NCBI GenBank assembly: GCA_015231755.1
Contig: JADGAZ010000004.1
Coordinates: 124,001 to 188,000, forward strand
Direction of reading: 5' to 3'
DNA from: Magnetococcales bacterium
GTDB taxonomy: Bacteria > Pseudomonadota > Magnetococcia > Magnetococcales > Magnetaquicoccaceae
DNA: 64,000 nt
The notes beneath the pieces are model-generated. The model saw only the letters and a list, made by a program, of their open reading frames with translations. It made no database searches and was not told the origin of the DNA. The position numbers and the translations under genes are program-made. Numbering within the stretch: position 1 is the first letter of the stretch; every line of letters begins with the position of its first letter. Below, piece by piece: positions 1-9,400 of this stretch.

Positions 1-2
1 CC

Positions 3-932
3 CGTCGGGAAATCATCTCCGCCATCCGCGAGCCTGTGAGCCGCATCGACCATATGCGTCGCATCGGCCGTCTGCACGAAAAACTGGAAGACTACGCACA
101 AGCCATGACCGTCTACGGCGAGGCCCACGACGAACTGGCCGCCTTCCCGGACTCCATCGAAATGGGGCTGCTGCTCACCAACGAAAGCTGGATCTTGAAC
201 CGCCTCGGACAGCGGGACGAAGCGGCGACACGGGCCAAACGGGCATTGGAAATTTTCGAGGCCCACAACGCCAAAGAACAGATCGCCATGGTGTGCAACA
301 ATCTCGGGGTGATCCTGGAACATCAAGGCGACCTGCCCCAGGCGCTACAGTTCAACGAAAAGAGCCTGAAAATCTTCTCCGAACTGGGGGACAAACGCCA
401 GACCGCCAATCTATATCTGTCCATGGGCTTCCTGCACGAAAAAAACGGCGCCATGGTCGAAGCGTTGAAATTCTTCGAGCTTTCCCACGACATCATGCAG
501 CGCATCGAAAATCCCTTCGGGGTGGGCACCGCCCTGATGCGCAAAGGGATCTGTCTCAACCGGCTCAACCGCCTAAGCGAAGCGGAAAAAGCCCTCAAGG
601 AGGCCTTGAGGATCCACCGTCAGCTCAACCTGACCCGCAAGGTGGTCTCCAATCTGTGGACCCTGTGTGAACTGTATCTGGCCCTGGGTTCCGCCTCCAA
701 GGCCTTCAAACACATGGAAGAGGCCAAAACCATCGCCGCGGCCCGAGAGGATCTGCCGGATCTGGCCCAGTGCGCCCTGCTGGAGGCCCGCATCCGCATC
801 CAGGAACACAATCCCCCGGAGGAGGCATTTCAGGAAGCCATCCGGCTGTACCTCCTCTGCGGACGCCAATCCGCCGCCGAGGCCGTCGAACAGGAACTGG
901 AACGCCATCGCCAGGGGAAATCCACCTCATGA
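3..932 (+). CDS. TPR-repeat protein, 5' end outside window
   Basis: The reading frame is open from the first bases of the window, and the first possible start is a GTG at 36 with no ribosome binding site, so this is the C-terminal part of a longer protein. The visible part (about 300 residues) is a run of tetratricopeptide repeats. Helix pairs recur about every 40 residues with TPR-like small and aromatic positions (NNLGVILEHQGDLPQALQ, SMGFLHEKNGAMVEALKFF). TPR arrays act as protein-binding scaffolds. The stop overlaps the start of the next gene by 4 bp (ATGA), so the two are translationally coupled and this protein may sit upstream of that response regulator. The missing N-terminus could carry a kinase or cyclase domain, which I cannot see. 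No function beyond scaffold can be given. Confidence 0.85.
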   Translation, partial: RREIISAIREPVSRIDHMRRIGRLHEKLEDYAQAMTVYGEAHDELAAFPDSIEMGLLLTNESWILNRLGQRDEAATRAKRALEIFEAHNAKEQIAMVCNNLGVILEHQGDLPQALQFNEKSLKIFSELGDKRQTANLYLSMGFLHEKNGAMVEALKFFELSHDIMQRIENPFGVGTALMRKGICLNRLNRLSEAEKALKEALRIHRQLNLTRKVVSNLWTLCELYLALGSASKAFKHMEEAKTIAAAREDLPDLAQCALLEARIRIQEHNPPEEAFQEAIRLYLLCGRQSAAEAVEQELERHRQGKSTS

Positions 933-2161
933 ACACCCCCCGTACCGCCTTGACCGTAGACGACGACTCCAGCACCCTGCTGCTGATTCGCACCCTCCTG
1001 GAAAAGGCGGGCTACCGGGTTGTGGAAGAGAATGTGGGCATGCATGTCTTGTCCCGGATCGAACAGGAACGCCCGGACCTGATCCTGCTGGACATCATGA
1101 TGCCCGGCATCGATGGTCTGCAACTGTGCCGCTCGATCCGGGCCCGTCGGGAGTTCGACCACTGCAAGGTGGTGATGGTCACGGCCAAGCCCTACGAATA
1201 CGATCGACAACGGGCCATTCAGTTCGGAGCCGACGCCTATTTCATCAAGCCCATCGATCCCGCCGCCTTTCTCGAAGGGCTGGAACGGGTCTTCGAGGAT
1301 GCCATGCAGTTGCGTTTCTGGGGCGTACGCGGCACCCTGCCGGTTCCCGGACCCGACTCCCTGCGTTACGGGGGCAACACCAACTGCATCACCTTGCACC
1401 TCACCAAGGGACCGATGTTCGTATTCGACGCCGGCAGCGGTATTCGCAATCTGTCCGATCATCTGCTGGCGGCCCGAAAATTCCCGATTTCCGCCAAATT
1501 TCTCATCTCCCACCCCCACTGGGACCATATCAACGGCTTACCCTTTTTCGTGCCCCTCTACATCAAGGGCAACGAATTTGAAATCTGCTGCGCCAACCAA
1601 AATGGCATCAGCACCCGCAAAATGATCTCCGATCAGATGGATGGGGTTTATTTCCCGATCAAGATCAAGGAACTCAGCGCGAGAGTCTATTTCCGCGACC
1701 TGCAAGAGGAACGCTGGGAGGTGGGACATGGGGCCACGATTTCCACCATGCTGCTCAATCATCCGGGGGTATGTCTGGGGTATCGGGTGGACTACGGAGG
1801 ACGCAAGGTGGCCTACATCGCCGATCAGGAGTTGCCGCCACCGGGTCATCCCCACCACAACCCGGCTTACGAACAAAAACTGATCCGGTTCGTGGAACAG
1901 GCGGACGTTCTGATCATGGATGCCACCTTCAGCGACGCCGAATACCGGCAACAGGAGGGCTGGGGTCACTCCGGCGTCAAACAGGCCACAGATCTGGCCC
2001 ATCGGGCCGGAGTCAAGATTTTCTGTCTGCACCACCACCATCCGGACCAGACCGACGACCACATCGACGCCAAACTGGAAGAGGCCCATCAGCATCTGCG
2101 AAGTCTTGGCTCCTCCACCCGCGCCATGGTGCCGGCGGAAGGATCGATCCTCACGGTGTGA
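929..2161 (+). CDS. Response regulator with metallo-beta-lactamase-fold output domain
   Basis: A 410-residue fusion. Residues 1-125 are a CheY-like receiver with the acidic pocket at D10-D12, phospho-acceptor D55 in LILLDIMMPG, T85 and K107. Residues 128-410 are a metallo-beta-lactamase-fold hydrolase starting with the family signature FWGVRGTLPVPG...YGGNTNC. It has the metal motif SHPHWDH (H195, H197, D199, H200), a later MDATFSD aspartate and a GWGHSG histidine. Related stand-alone enzymes are phosphodiesterase-like or PhnP-like hydrolases; the substrate here is unknown. The ATG at 929 is chosen because it overlaps the TPR gene stop and begins exactly at the receiver; the longer upstream frame has no domain content. 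Phosphorylation presumably gates hydrolase activity (inference). A histidine-rich stretch (HHHHPD) lies near the C-terminus. Confidence 0.9.
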   Translation: MNTPRTALTVDDDSSTLLLIRTLLEKAGYRVVEENVGMHVLSRIEQERPDLILLDIMMPGIDGLQLCRSIRARREFDHCKVVMVTAKPYEYDRQRAIQFGADAYFIKPIDPAAFLEGLERVFEDAMQLRFWGVRGTLPVPGPDSLRYGGNTNCITLHLTKGPMFVFDAGSGIRNLSDHLLAARKFPISAKFLISHPHWDHINGLPFFVPLYIKGNEFEICCANQNGISTRKMISDQMDGVYFPIKIKELSARVYFRDLQEERWEVGHGATISTMLLNHPGVCLGYRVDYGGRKVAYIADQELPPPGHPHHNPAYEQKLIRFVEQADVLIMDATFSDAEYRQQEGWGHSGVKQATDLAHRAGVKIFCLHHHHPDQTDDHIDAKLEEAHQHLRSLGSSTRAMVPAEGSILTV

Positions 2162-2199
2162 AGCCTCCACATACTCAAGCAGGCGGGCACACCGTGAGG
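2149..2199. terminator. Inverted repeat at convergent gene ends
   Basis: CCTCACGGTGT (2149-2159) is repeated inverted as ACACCGTGAGG (2189-2199), an 11-bp perfect stem with a 29-nt loop. It starts inside the last codons of the receiver-hydrolase gene and includes its stop. It lies between this gene and the convergent LysR gene, so a shared terminator or mRNA 3'-end structure is likely. There is no clear T-tract. Confidence 0.5.
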
Positions 2200-2240
2200 C
2201 GATCCTTAGCCTCGTTACGTCAGGATCACCATGCCGACGG

Positions 2241-3155
2241 TTACGACTCCGGCTGATCCAGGATAAACTTGACCTGTTCCCGGAACCAGATGTTGGGGGG
2301 ACTTTTTTCCGTGCGGGGATGCCAGGCGATGGCCATACGCAACGACGGCGTACTCACCGGCACCGGCGCCACGCACAAGCCGAGGGGTCTGGCGAGCTGA
2401 CGGGCCACCCGATCCGGCAGCACCGCCATCACATCGCTGTCGGCCACCATGAACGGAATCACCCCCAAAGAATAAAGCCGCGCCTTGATCGAACGGGAAC
2501 GTCCCATGTTGGCCAACGCCTCGTCCACCACGGTGCTGGTCATGCCCCGGGGATAAAAATGGACATGATCCGCCGCCAGAAAGGATTCCAGGGTCAATTT
2601 CCCGTCCGGCACCAACGGATGGTCGCGACGGAAAATGCAGACAAACTGCATCTGAAAAACCCGATGCAACAAAATGTTCGGCGGCACCCACTGGAAACGG
2701 CTGAACACCAGATCCGCCGCGCCACTTTCCAGCACCGTGCGTTCGTCCTCGCCGCCGATATCCACCAGTTCCAGGGCCACCCCCGGCGCTTTTTTGCGCA
2801 ACAGTTCCACCAACGGCGCCAACAGCAGCACCGAGGCATAATCCACCATGCCGATACGAAACAAATGCTGGGCATGAATGGGATCAAAACGCTCCTGGTT
2901 GAGCGCCTGACGCACTTCCTTCAAAGCGCGCTCCACCGGACCGGCCAATTCCAGGGCACGGGCCGTGGGTTCCATGCGCAAACCGATCTTGACGAACAGC
3001 GGATCATCAAAGATGTCACGCAGCCGTCGCAGGGTATTGCTCATGGCCGCCTGGGTGATGCCCAGTCGCCGTCCCGCACGGGTCACGCCCCGTTCCGTCA
3101 TCAACACGTCGAAGGCGACCAACAGATTCAAGTCAAACCGGACCAAGTCGTGCAT
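2241..3155 (-). CDS. LysR-type transcriptional regulator (NodD-like branch)
   Basis: A 304-residue LysR-family regulator of normal length. Residues 5-65 form the winged helix-turn-helix: DLNLLVAFDVLMTERGVTRA, then GITQAAMSNTLRRLR and DDPLFVK, the pattern of the NodD/LeuO branch. The rest is the effector-binding domain (LysR_substrate type), whose ligand cannot be read from sequence. The ATG at 3155 begins just before the DNA-binding domain. The neighbours are convergent on one side and unrelated on the other, so no target is evident; the upstream 255 bp would be the place for autoregulation. Confidence 0.9.
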   Translation of the reverse strand: MHDLVRFDLNLLVAFDVLMTERGVTRAGRRLGITQAAMSNTLRRLRDIFDDPLFVKIGLRMEPTARALELAGPVERALKEVRQALNQERFDPIHAQHLFRIGMVDYASVLLLAPLVELLRKKAPGVALELVDIGGEDERTVLESGAADLVFSRFQWVPPNILLHRVFQMQFVCIFRRDHPLVPDGKLTLESFLAADHVHFYPRGMTSTVVDEALANMGRSRSIKARLYSLGVIPFMVADSDVMAVLPDRVARQLARPLGLCVAPVPVSTPSLRMAIAWHPRTEKSPPNIWFREQVKFILDQPES

Positions 3156-3325
3156 GGGGCATCCACCTTTCGTCTTTTATGAATACCACTGGTTCCAAAA
3201 GAAAATTTGCGCCGGATCCAGTTTCCAATATAATCTACATTTCTGGTGAATACAATTTCAAACGCGCATTTCATTCATTTCTTGGTTGAGGCGGCACCAG
3301 GCGGCTTTGTCACCCGGTGCTGTCG

Positions 3326-3390
3326 CGGGCCGGACAGATTTTCAGGTCTCCCCCCCTCTGGGACCTCTCTTTATCTGTCCGGCCCGTTTT
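3326..3390 (+). terminator. Strong stem-loop with T-tract on the plus strand
   Basis: Bases 3326-3338 (CGGGCCGGACAGA) pair perfectly with 3374-3386 over 13 bp. A second small stem (AGGTC/GACCT) sits in the loop, and TTTT follows at 3387-3390. The polarity is that of an intrinsic terminator for plus-strand transcription, yet no plus-strand gene lies upstream. It is also just past the stop of the minus-strand lytic transglycosylase at 3411, but it lacks a T-tract in that direction. It is the main content of the 3156-3410 gap. Confidence 0.45.
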
Positions 3391-3410
3391 CGTTTCAGAC
3401 GTTCGCATCC

Positions 3411-4058
3411 TCAAAACGGCCACAAACGCCACCCTCCCGACTCCTCTTCCTTGTGGCAGCTCGCCAGTTGTTCCCGATAACGGGCCGCATTCTTTTCCAC
3501 CCGGCGTGCGGTTTCCAACAGCCAGCCCTTGTTTTGATAGCTCTTCTTGTTGTAACCCTGCTGCCCTTCGTGATAAGCCAGATACTGCAAGCGGGCATCG
3601 GTCTTGGGGATACCACACTTCCGGTAACTCTGATCCACATACCAGCCAATGAAATCCACCGCGTCGGTGAAATTATCCCGATCGGCCCAATGGGAGCCGG
3701 TATTTTTTTTGTACGCATCCCAGGTTTCGTCCAGGGCCTGGGCATAACCGAAGGCGCTGGACGGTCGGGGACCGGGAATGAACCAGAACAGGCGCGAGCG
3801 GGGCGGCTTGGCATCATGCTTGAACCGGGACTCCTGATGGATGATGGCCAGTTGCACAGGCACCGGCACCCCCCATTTTTTCCAGACCTTGCGGGTATCC
3901 TCATACCAGCCGCCCTGCTCCTGAAAAATCGCGCAGGCGTCGTCGGTACGTTGCAGGGTCGGAGCCGTGGCGCATCCGGCCAACAATCCACACCCCAGAA
4001 TCCAGCCCTGCACAAGCCGACGGGATCCCCTGAAAGAAATGCTTATCCGCCGAACCAC
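3411..4058 (-). CDS. Lipoprotein lytic transglycosylase (SLT-like)
   Basis: About 215 residues. An N-terminal signal with a basic start and the lipobox LLAGC predicts an outer- or inner-membrane lipoprotein. The catalytic part has the SLT-type IIHQESRF segment with a candidate catalytic glutamate, followed by SSAFGYAQALDETW, as in soluble lytic transglycosylases that cleave peptidoglycan glycan strands. The GTG at 4058 is preferred: it overlaps the preceding gene end by 16 bp and gives a lysine/arginine-bearing signal peptide, whereas the longer frame runs inside the cyclic-nucleotide-binding gene. A GTG further in (before QGWILG) is an alternative. Likely co-transcribed with the upstream two-domain CNB protein. 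Confidence 0.8.
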   Translation of the reverse strand: MVRRISISFRGSRRLVQGWILGCGLLAGCATAPTLQRTDDACAIFQEQGGWYEDTRKVWKKWGVPVPVQLAIIHQESRFKHDAKPPRSRLFWFIPGPRPSSAFGYAQALDETWDAYKKNTGSHWADRDNFTDAVDFIGWYVDQSYRKCGIPKTDARLQYLAYHEGQQGYNKKSYQNKGWLLETARRVEKNAARYREQLASCHKEEESGGWRLWPF

Positions 4059-4978
4059 ATCTTGCCTTCCATATGTTCGAGTTTGATCCGGGCGAGATTG
4101 AGCGGTGCCAATCGATTGACCAGGGTCAACGCCATGCGCCAATAAATCTTGAGTCTGAACAGCGGATCCAGGCCACGAAAGGCGTCGAGACCAATGCGCA
4201 ATCCCTGACAGTTCTCCATCGCGACGTGATTGGCCTCATGCCGGCCATCTTTGAAAAAGCTGTCCAATCCCAGCATCCGCTCCGATCCCAACGTGACCAG
4301 AACCAATTCGGGATCCTGGCGCAGGGTCACCATGACGCTGCCTTTGAGCAACAAAAAAAAGCTGTCGTAATGCTCACCGGCACGATGAATGAACCCGCCA
4401 GGAGCAATCGTTTCCAGCCCCGGTTTCAAGCCACGCAAGGTTTGTTCCTCCTGGGGGGTGAACCCCTCGAAAAAAGCGAATCCCTGCAAATCCCCCACCG
4501 GACTGCAAAACCCCATGCCCCCGGAGCACTCCTGTTCCAGACTGGCCAGCTTGAACAGGGTCTCGTGCAAGATGGTTTTGCGCCCCATCACATCCGCCAA
4601 CACGTTGTGATAGAACTTGATCAGCAACTCCGGCGGATAGTGTTGACTCTCCTCGAAGTTCAACCGCAAGGCCAATCCCGGTTCCGCGGCCACCACACTG
4701 GCGGTGCGGGGCTGACCCGTGAACCAGGCGATCTCGCCACAAAAGCTGCCATCACGCAAGATGCCCAGGGGCCGGTCGGGTTGGGTCTGCTTGAGGACAT
4801 GAAACACCCCTTGCAGCAACAGCCACATGTCCCGGTCACGCTCCCCTTCCCGGATCAACACATCCCCCGGATTGACCCTTCTAACCCCCATGCGGTCGGA
4901 ACACAAGACAGCCCGCTCCGCTTCGGTAAATTCCTGGGAGAAATGCAAGGCCTCCAAAATGAGTTGGCACATCTTCAT
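4043..4978 (-). CDS. Protein with two cyclic-nucleotide-binding domains
   Basis: A 311-residue cytoplasmic protein with two CAP-ED (Crp-type) beta-barrel domains and no helix-turn-helix. Domain one spans about 15-120 (NPGDVLIREGERDRDMWLLL, then SFCGEIAWFTGQPRTASV, which matches the phosphate-binding cassette GE..RTA/S). Domain two spans about 170-290 (APGGFIHRAGEHYDSFFLLLKG) with a degenerate cassette. Domain one therefore looks able to bind cAMP or cGMP and domain two less so. It lacks a DNA-binding or enzymatic output, so it probably acts through protein contacts. The ATG at 4978 is the natural start. It overlaps the lipoprotein transglycosylase gene downstream. Confidence 0.8.
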   Translation of the reverse strand: MKMCQLILEALHFSQEFTEAERAVLCSDRMGVRRVNPGDVLIREGERDRDMWLLLQGVFHVLKQTQPDRPLGILRDGSFCGEIAWFTGQPRTASVVAAEPGLALRLNFEESQHYPPELLIKFYHNVLADVMGRKTILHETLFKLASLEQECSGGMGFCSPVGDLQGFAFFEGFTPQEEQTLRGLKPGLETIAPGGFIHRAGEHYDSFFLLLKGSVMVTLRQDPELVLVTLGSERMLGLDSFFKDGRHEANHVAMENCQGLRIGLDAFRGLDPLFRLKIYWRMALTLVNRLAPLNLARIKLEHMEGKMWFGG

Positions 4979-5291
4979 GGATATTCACCCTGACATGTCT
5001 TTTAAAGAGACCAGGAAACAGCCACAACGAATCTGATGACATCCAGACCGGCTCCCATCAACGGCAAAGAGACGGTTGCCTGTTTTATAATCAATAAAAA
5101 CCACACAACCGATCCGCACCCCTCCAGACCCAGAGATGGACTCCTGATTCACCCCGCATCGGGAACAAAAAAAGTGAGATCGCTTTATTTGAAGGCACAA
5201 AACAGGCAGAATGCGAACGAACACCACTTCGTTATCACACAATATGGTCATCAACGCAATGGTTAACCAAAGCCACACAGCCATGGAAACA
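4979..5291. other. Intergenic region between divergent genes
   Basis: This is most of the gap between the CNB-protein gene (minus) and the RND adaptor gene (plus). It is richer in A and T than the flanks. A TATAAT sits at 5088-5093 on the plus strand without a convincing -35 box. I see no gene here. Confidence 0.4.
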
Positions 5292-5328
5292 TTGCCCAAC
5301 GCCGACCAATTCAATAAACTATTGAATT
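5292..5328 (+). promoter_or_regulatory. Promoter with overlapping palindromic operator, RND operon
   Basis: A perfect inverted repeat AATTCAATA-AAC-TATTGAATT occupies 5308-5328, about 30 bp before the adaptor gene. A possible sigma-70 promoter overlaps it: TTGCCC at 5292-5297, a 17-bp spacer, and TAAACT at 5315-5320. A palindrome covering a -10 box upstream of an efflux operon is the usual geometry for a repressor. No TetR or MarR gene lies next to it, so the regulator is unknown. Confidence 0.45.
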
Positions 5329-5358
5329 CCCTTTCGCCTCTTTGCCAAACCCGTGGGG

Positions 5359-6381
5359 ATGACACCCTTGAAAACCATACTGCCCCCCCTTGTGCTGCTT
5401 ATTTTCGCCGCAACGACGGCCATGGCGGAGGAACCGGTTCCGGTCTCCACCCGCTCCCTGGAAGCCGTGCTGATCCACCCTCGGGAAGAGGCTCCAGCCG
5501 AGGTGCGCAGCCTCAACGATGGCCTGATCACCGCTCAAGTGACCGCCACCATCGTGGAACTGCCGATCCAGGTGGGGGAACGGGTCAAGCGGGGGGATCT
5601 GGTGGTCCGGCTGGACCCCTGGGCCCATCGGCTGGCGGAACGGCGGGCGGCGGCGGAACTCGAAGGATTGCGGGTCAAACTCGACACCGCCCGCAAGCGT
5701 TCCCAGCGGGCGACCCAGTTGCAACAGCAAAAACAGGCCTCCGACGAACGGGCCGAACAAAGCGAAAGCGAAGTCAAAGAACTCACTGCCCAGATCCGCG
5801 CCGTGGAGGCCACCTTGGAAGAGGCCCGCATCCAGGGAGAAAAATGTCTGGTGCAAGCGCCGTTCGACGGGGTGGTGGTGCAACGTCCGGCCCGCATCGG
5901 GATCAACACCACCCCCGGTACGCCGCTGGTGCAACTGGTGGATGTCGGAGCCGTGGAGCTGGCCGCCACCATTCCCACCAGCCGCGTCACCAGTCTCAAC
6001 CGGGCCACCTCCTGGGAGTTTCTCCAAGATGGGGAACACTATCCGGTACGACCCCGGGTGGTGATTCCCGTGGCCGATCCCGCCACCCGGGCGCGGGAGG
6101 CCCGTCTGATCTTCACCGGCGACAAACCGGTGCCCGGCACAGCCGGTCGTCTGGTATGGTCGGATCCCCGTCCCCATCTGCCCCCCTGGCTGCTCTCTCG
6201 ACGGGATGAACAGTTCGGCGTCTTCCTGGTGCAACACGACAAGGCGGTCTTTCACCCCTTGCCCGGCGCCCTGGAAGGACATCCCGCGGTGCTGGATCCC
6301 CTCCCTTCCGGAGAGGTGGCCATCTCCGGAAGGGAGTCTTTGACCCACGACGTGTTGGTCAAACCGGTCCCGGCACTTTAA
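5359..6381 (+). CDS. RND efflux periplasmic adaptor (membrane fusion protein)
   Basis: About 340 residues. The N-terminal signal peptide (TILPPLVLLIFAATTAMA) points to export. Then come the HlyD/AcrA-type lipoyl half-motifs (PIQVGERVKRGDLVVRLDPW early, CLVQAPFDGVVVQRPARIG later) flanking a coiled coil rich in Ala, Glu and Gln (about 90-160), and a beta-barrel region. It would link the inner-membrane pump encoded 24 bp downstream to an outer-membrane channel. A GTG at 5353 is an alternative start; neither start has a good Shine-Dalgarno. Substrate unknown. It belongs to an operon with the RND pump; no outer-membrane factor gene is present in the window. Confidence 0.88.
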   Translation: MTPLKTILPPLVLLIFAATTAMAEEPVPVSTRSLEAVLIHPREEAPAEVRSLNDGLITAQVTATIVELPIQVGERVKRGDLVVRLDPWAHRLAERRAAAELEGLRVKLDTARKRSQRATQLQQQKQASDERAEQSESEVKELTAQIRAVEATLEEARIQGEKCLVQAPFDGVVVQRPARIGINTTPGTPLVQLVDVGAVELAATIPTSRVTSLNRATSWEFLQDGEHYPVRPRVVIPVADPATRAREARLIFTGDKPVPGTAGRLVWSDPRPHLPPWLLSRRDEQFGVFLVQHDKAVFHPLPGALEGHPAVLDPLPSGEVAISGRESLTHDVLVKPVPAL

Positions 6382-6404
6382 AAAAAATCAGGAGAGATCC
6401 GTCG

Positions 6405-9400
6405 ATGCTCCGTGCGTTTCTGGGCAATCATGTGTTGGCCAATCTGGCCTTCAGTCTGGTTTTGCTGCTTGGCTTCCTGGCCTACGGCCTGTTGCCCAGA
6501 CAACAGGATCCGGACATGAACTTCAACTGGATCAGCATTGTCACCCTCCTGCCCGGCGCCGCCGCCGAGGACGTGGAAAAACTGGTCACCGATCCGTTGG
6601 AAGAGGCCTTGCAAAACATTCCGGACATCCGGTTTGTCATGTCCAGCAGCAGCGACGCCACCTCCAGCATGCTGGTACGCTTCAACGAGATGGATGATCG
6701 CACCTTCGACAAACGCATCGCCGACTTGCGCCGGGAGGTCAGCGCCAAACAACGGGAACTCCCCGGAGAAGCCGAGGATCCGGTGATTCTGGAGATCACC
6801 ACCGCCAACGGCTGGCCCACGGTGATGGCGGTGGTCACCGGGGAGGCGGACGACGAAACGTTGCGCCAACAGGCCCGACGGGTCCAAAAAGATCTGGAGG
6901 GGATCCAGGGAGTGGATTCGGTGCTGGCTTTGGGGCTGAAGGATCCGGAAATCCAGGTCCGTTTCGATCCGTTGCAACTGGCGGTGCTGGGAGTGGATCC
7001 CACCCGGGTGGCCAATACCGTCAGTTCCCGGTTTCGCGATCTGTCGGGTGGATCCGTGGCCATGGGAGAAGGCAACCGGCTGTTGCGCTATCAGGGCACC
7101 ACCCCGGACCCGGCGGAACTGTCCACCTGGCCCATCGTGGGCCGCGAAGGAGAATTGCAACTCAATCAGGTGGCGGAAGTGGTGCGGGATCGGAAAAAAG
7201 CCGATCGGGCGGTACGCTACAAGGGCAAACCGGCGGTGCTACTGACCGTGACCAAACGGCCCGGCGTCAACTCCCTGGAACTGACCAGCCGGATCCGCCA
7301 CTATCTGGAACAACGTCAGGCGCTCAAAGAACAAACCGGGGTGCAGACCCTGCTGGCGGACGATCAAACCTCCATGGTGCAAAACGCCCTGTCGATCATG
7401 GAGAGCAACGCCCTGTTCGGACTGGTGATGGTTTTTCTGACCACGTGGCTGTTTCTGGGGCTGCGCATCTCGATTCTGGTGAGTCTGGGGGTACCTTTCG
7501 CCCTGGCGGGCACCTTTATTCTGCTGCACGCCTTTGGCCACACGTTGAATGTCATGGCGCTGCTGGGGGTGGTCATCGCCCTGGGCATGCTGGTGGATGA
7601 CGCGGTGGTGGTGGTGGAAGCCATCTCCTGCCGGCTGGCCCAGGGGCGCAAAGCCATGGATGCCGCCATCGACGGCTTGCGGGAAGTGGCCATTCCGGTG
7701 GCCTCTTCGTCGTTGACCACCATGGCGGCCTTTCTGCCGCTGATGCTGTTGCCGGGCATTCTCGGCAAGTTCATGCGGGTGATTCCCATGGTGGTCTCCT
7801 TGACCCTGGTCATCAGTCTGGTGGAAGCCTTCTGGATGCTGCCGGCCCACGTGGCGGCCATGCGCTGGGATCGGGATCGTCCCCCCACCCCCATGGAACA
7901 GTGGCGTGCGCGCTGGATGCACCGGATCCGCATCCGCTATATCCGCCTCTTGATTCCGGTGTTGCGCCGCCCCCGTCTGTCCATGGGGCTTTCCCTGCTG
8001 GGGGTGGCCATGGCCATCGGGGTGGTGGCCTCGGGCCAGTTGAAGGTGGACTTTTTCGCCATGGATCCCATGCCGCTCTTTTACGTCAACATCAAGATGC
8101 CCGCCGGCTCCTCCCTGGACCACACCATGGCCACCACCCTGGAGGCGGAAAAACGGGTCTGGAGCGGATTGAAATCCGAAGAGGTCCGGGCCGTGGTCCC
8201 CTACGCCGGCCAGATGATGACCGATACCGCCCCACTCTTCGGGGATCGCTTCGGTCAGATCCTGATCAGCCTGATTCCCGACAGTCAAAAACGCCGTTCG
8301 GTACAAGAGATCATCGCCGGCATGCGCGCCTCGGTACTGGCCACCCCGGGACCGGATCAGATCACCTTTCTGCCCATTTCCGGCGGACCGCCGGTGACCA
8401 AACCCATCAGCGTCAAGGTGCGGGGGGATGACCTGGAAATCTTGCGCACCGCCACCGGGGCGATCAAGACCATTCTCGGCGCCATGCCCGAAATCAGCGA
8501 CATCAGCGACAATTTCACCATGGGCAGTCGGGAACTGGTGTTGCGTCCCGATTCCGACGCGGTGCGTCGCGCCGGCCTGGACGCCAACATGATCCCCCGT
8601 CTCACCCGTCTGCTGGCCGACGGCGAAATCGCCGCCACCTTCCAGCATCAAGGCGAACAGGTCAAAGTCCGGGTGCTGGCCCGACCGGTCCATCCCCACG
8701 GGGTGGAAGAAATTCTGAATCTCCCGGTGGCCCTGCCCGGAGGCGGCTCCACCACCCTGGGTACCCTGACCCATCATGAAACCCGACAAGGGGTGGATAC
8801 CATCAACCACTACAACTTCCGACGCTCCATCACCGTGGAGGCGGAACTGGACCGGGCCCGCATGAACGTGGTCACCGCCAACGAACACCTGAAAAAAGAG
8901 TGGGCCAAAATCCAATCCCGCTTTCCAGGAGTGGATCTGGATTTCTCCGGCATGCTCGACGACATCTACGAAGCGGTGGATGCCATCCTGATGCTGTTTT
9001 TGTTCGGTTTCGGTCTGTTGTATTTGATTCTGGGCACCCAGTTCAACAGTTACTTCCAACCTTTGCTGATCCTGACCACGGTGATCATGGCCTTTGTCGG
9101 GGTGGTGTGCGGATTGTTGATCACCGGCCATCCCTTGAGTCTGTACACCCTGTACGGGGTGGTGGCCCTGTCGGGAATCGCGGTCAACTCCGCCATCGTG
9201 CTGATCGCCGCCGCCAACGACCGGCGACAAGAGGGCATGAAACCGCTCCACGCCATGATCTACGCCGCCCGTCGCCGGGTGGTGCCGATTCTGATCACCT
9301 CGATTACCACCATCGCCGGTCTGTCGTCACTGGCCATGGGACTGGGGGGCAAATCACTGCTCTGGGGACCTGTGGCCACGGCCATCGTCTGGGGACTGGC

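Noticed and set aside
5088-5093. TATAAT box in the gap before the RND operon
   Set aside because: No -35 partner at proper spacing and it lies 265 bp from the gene.
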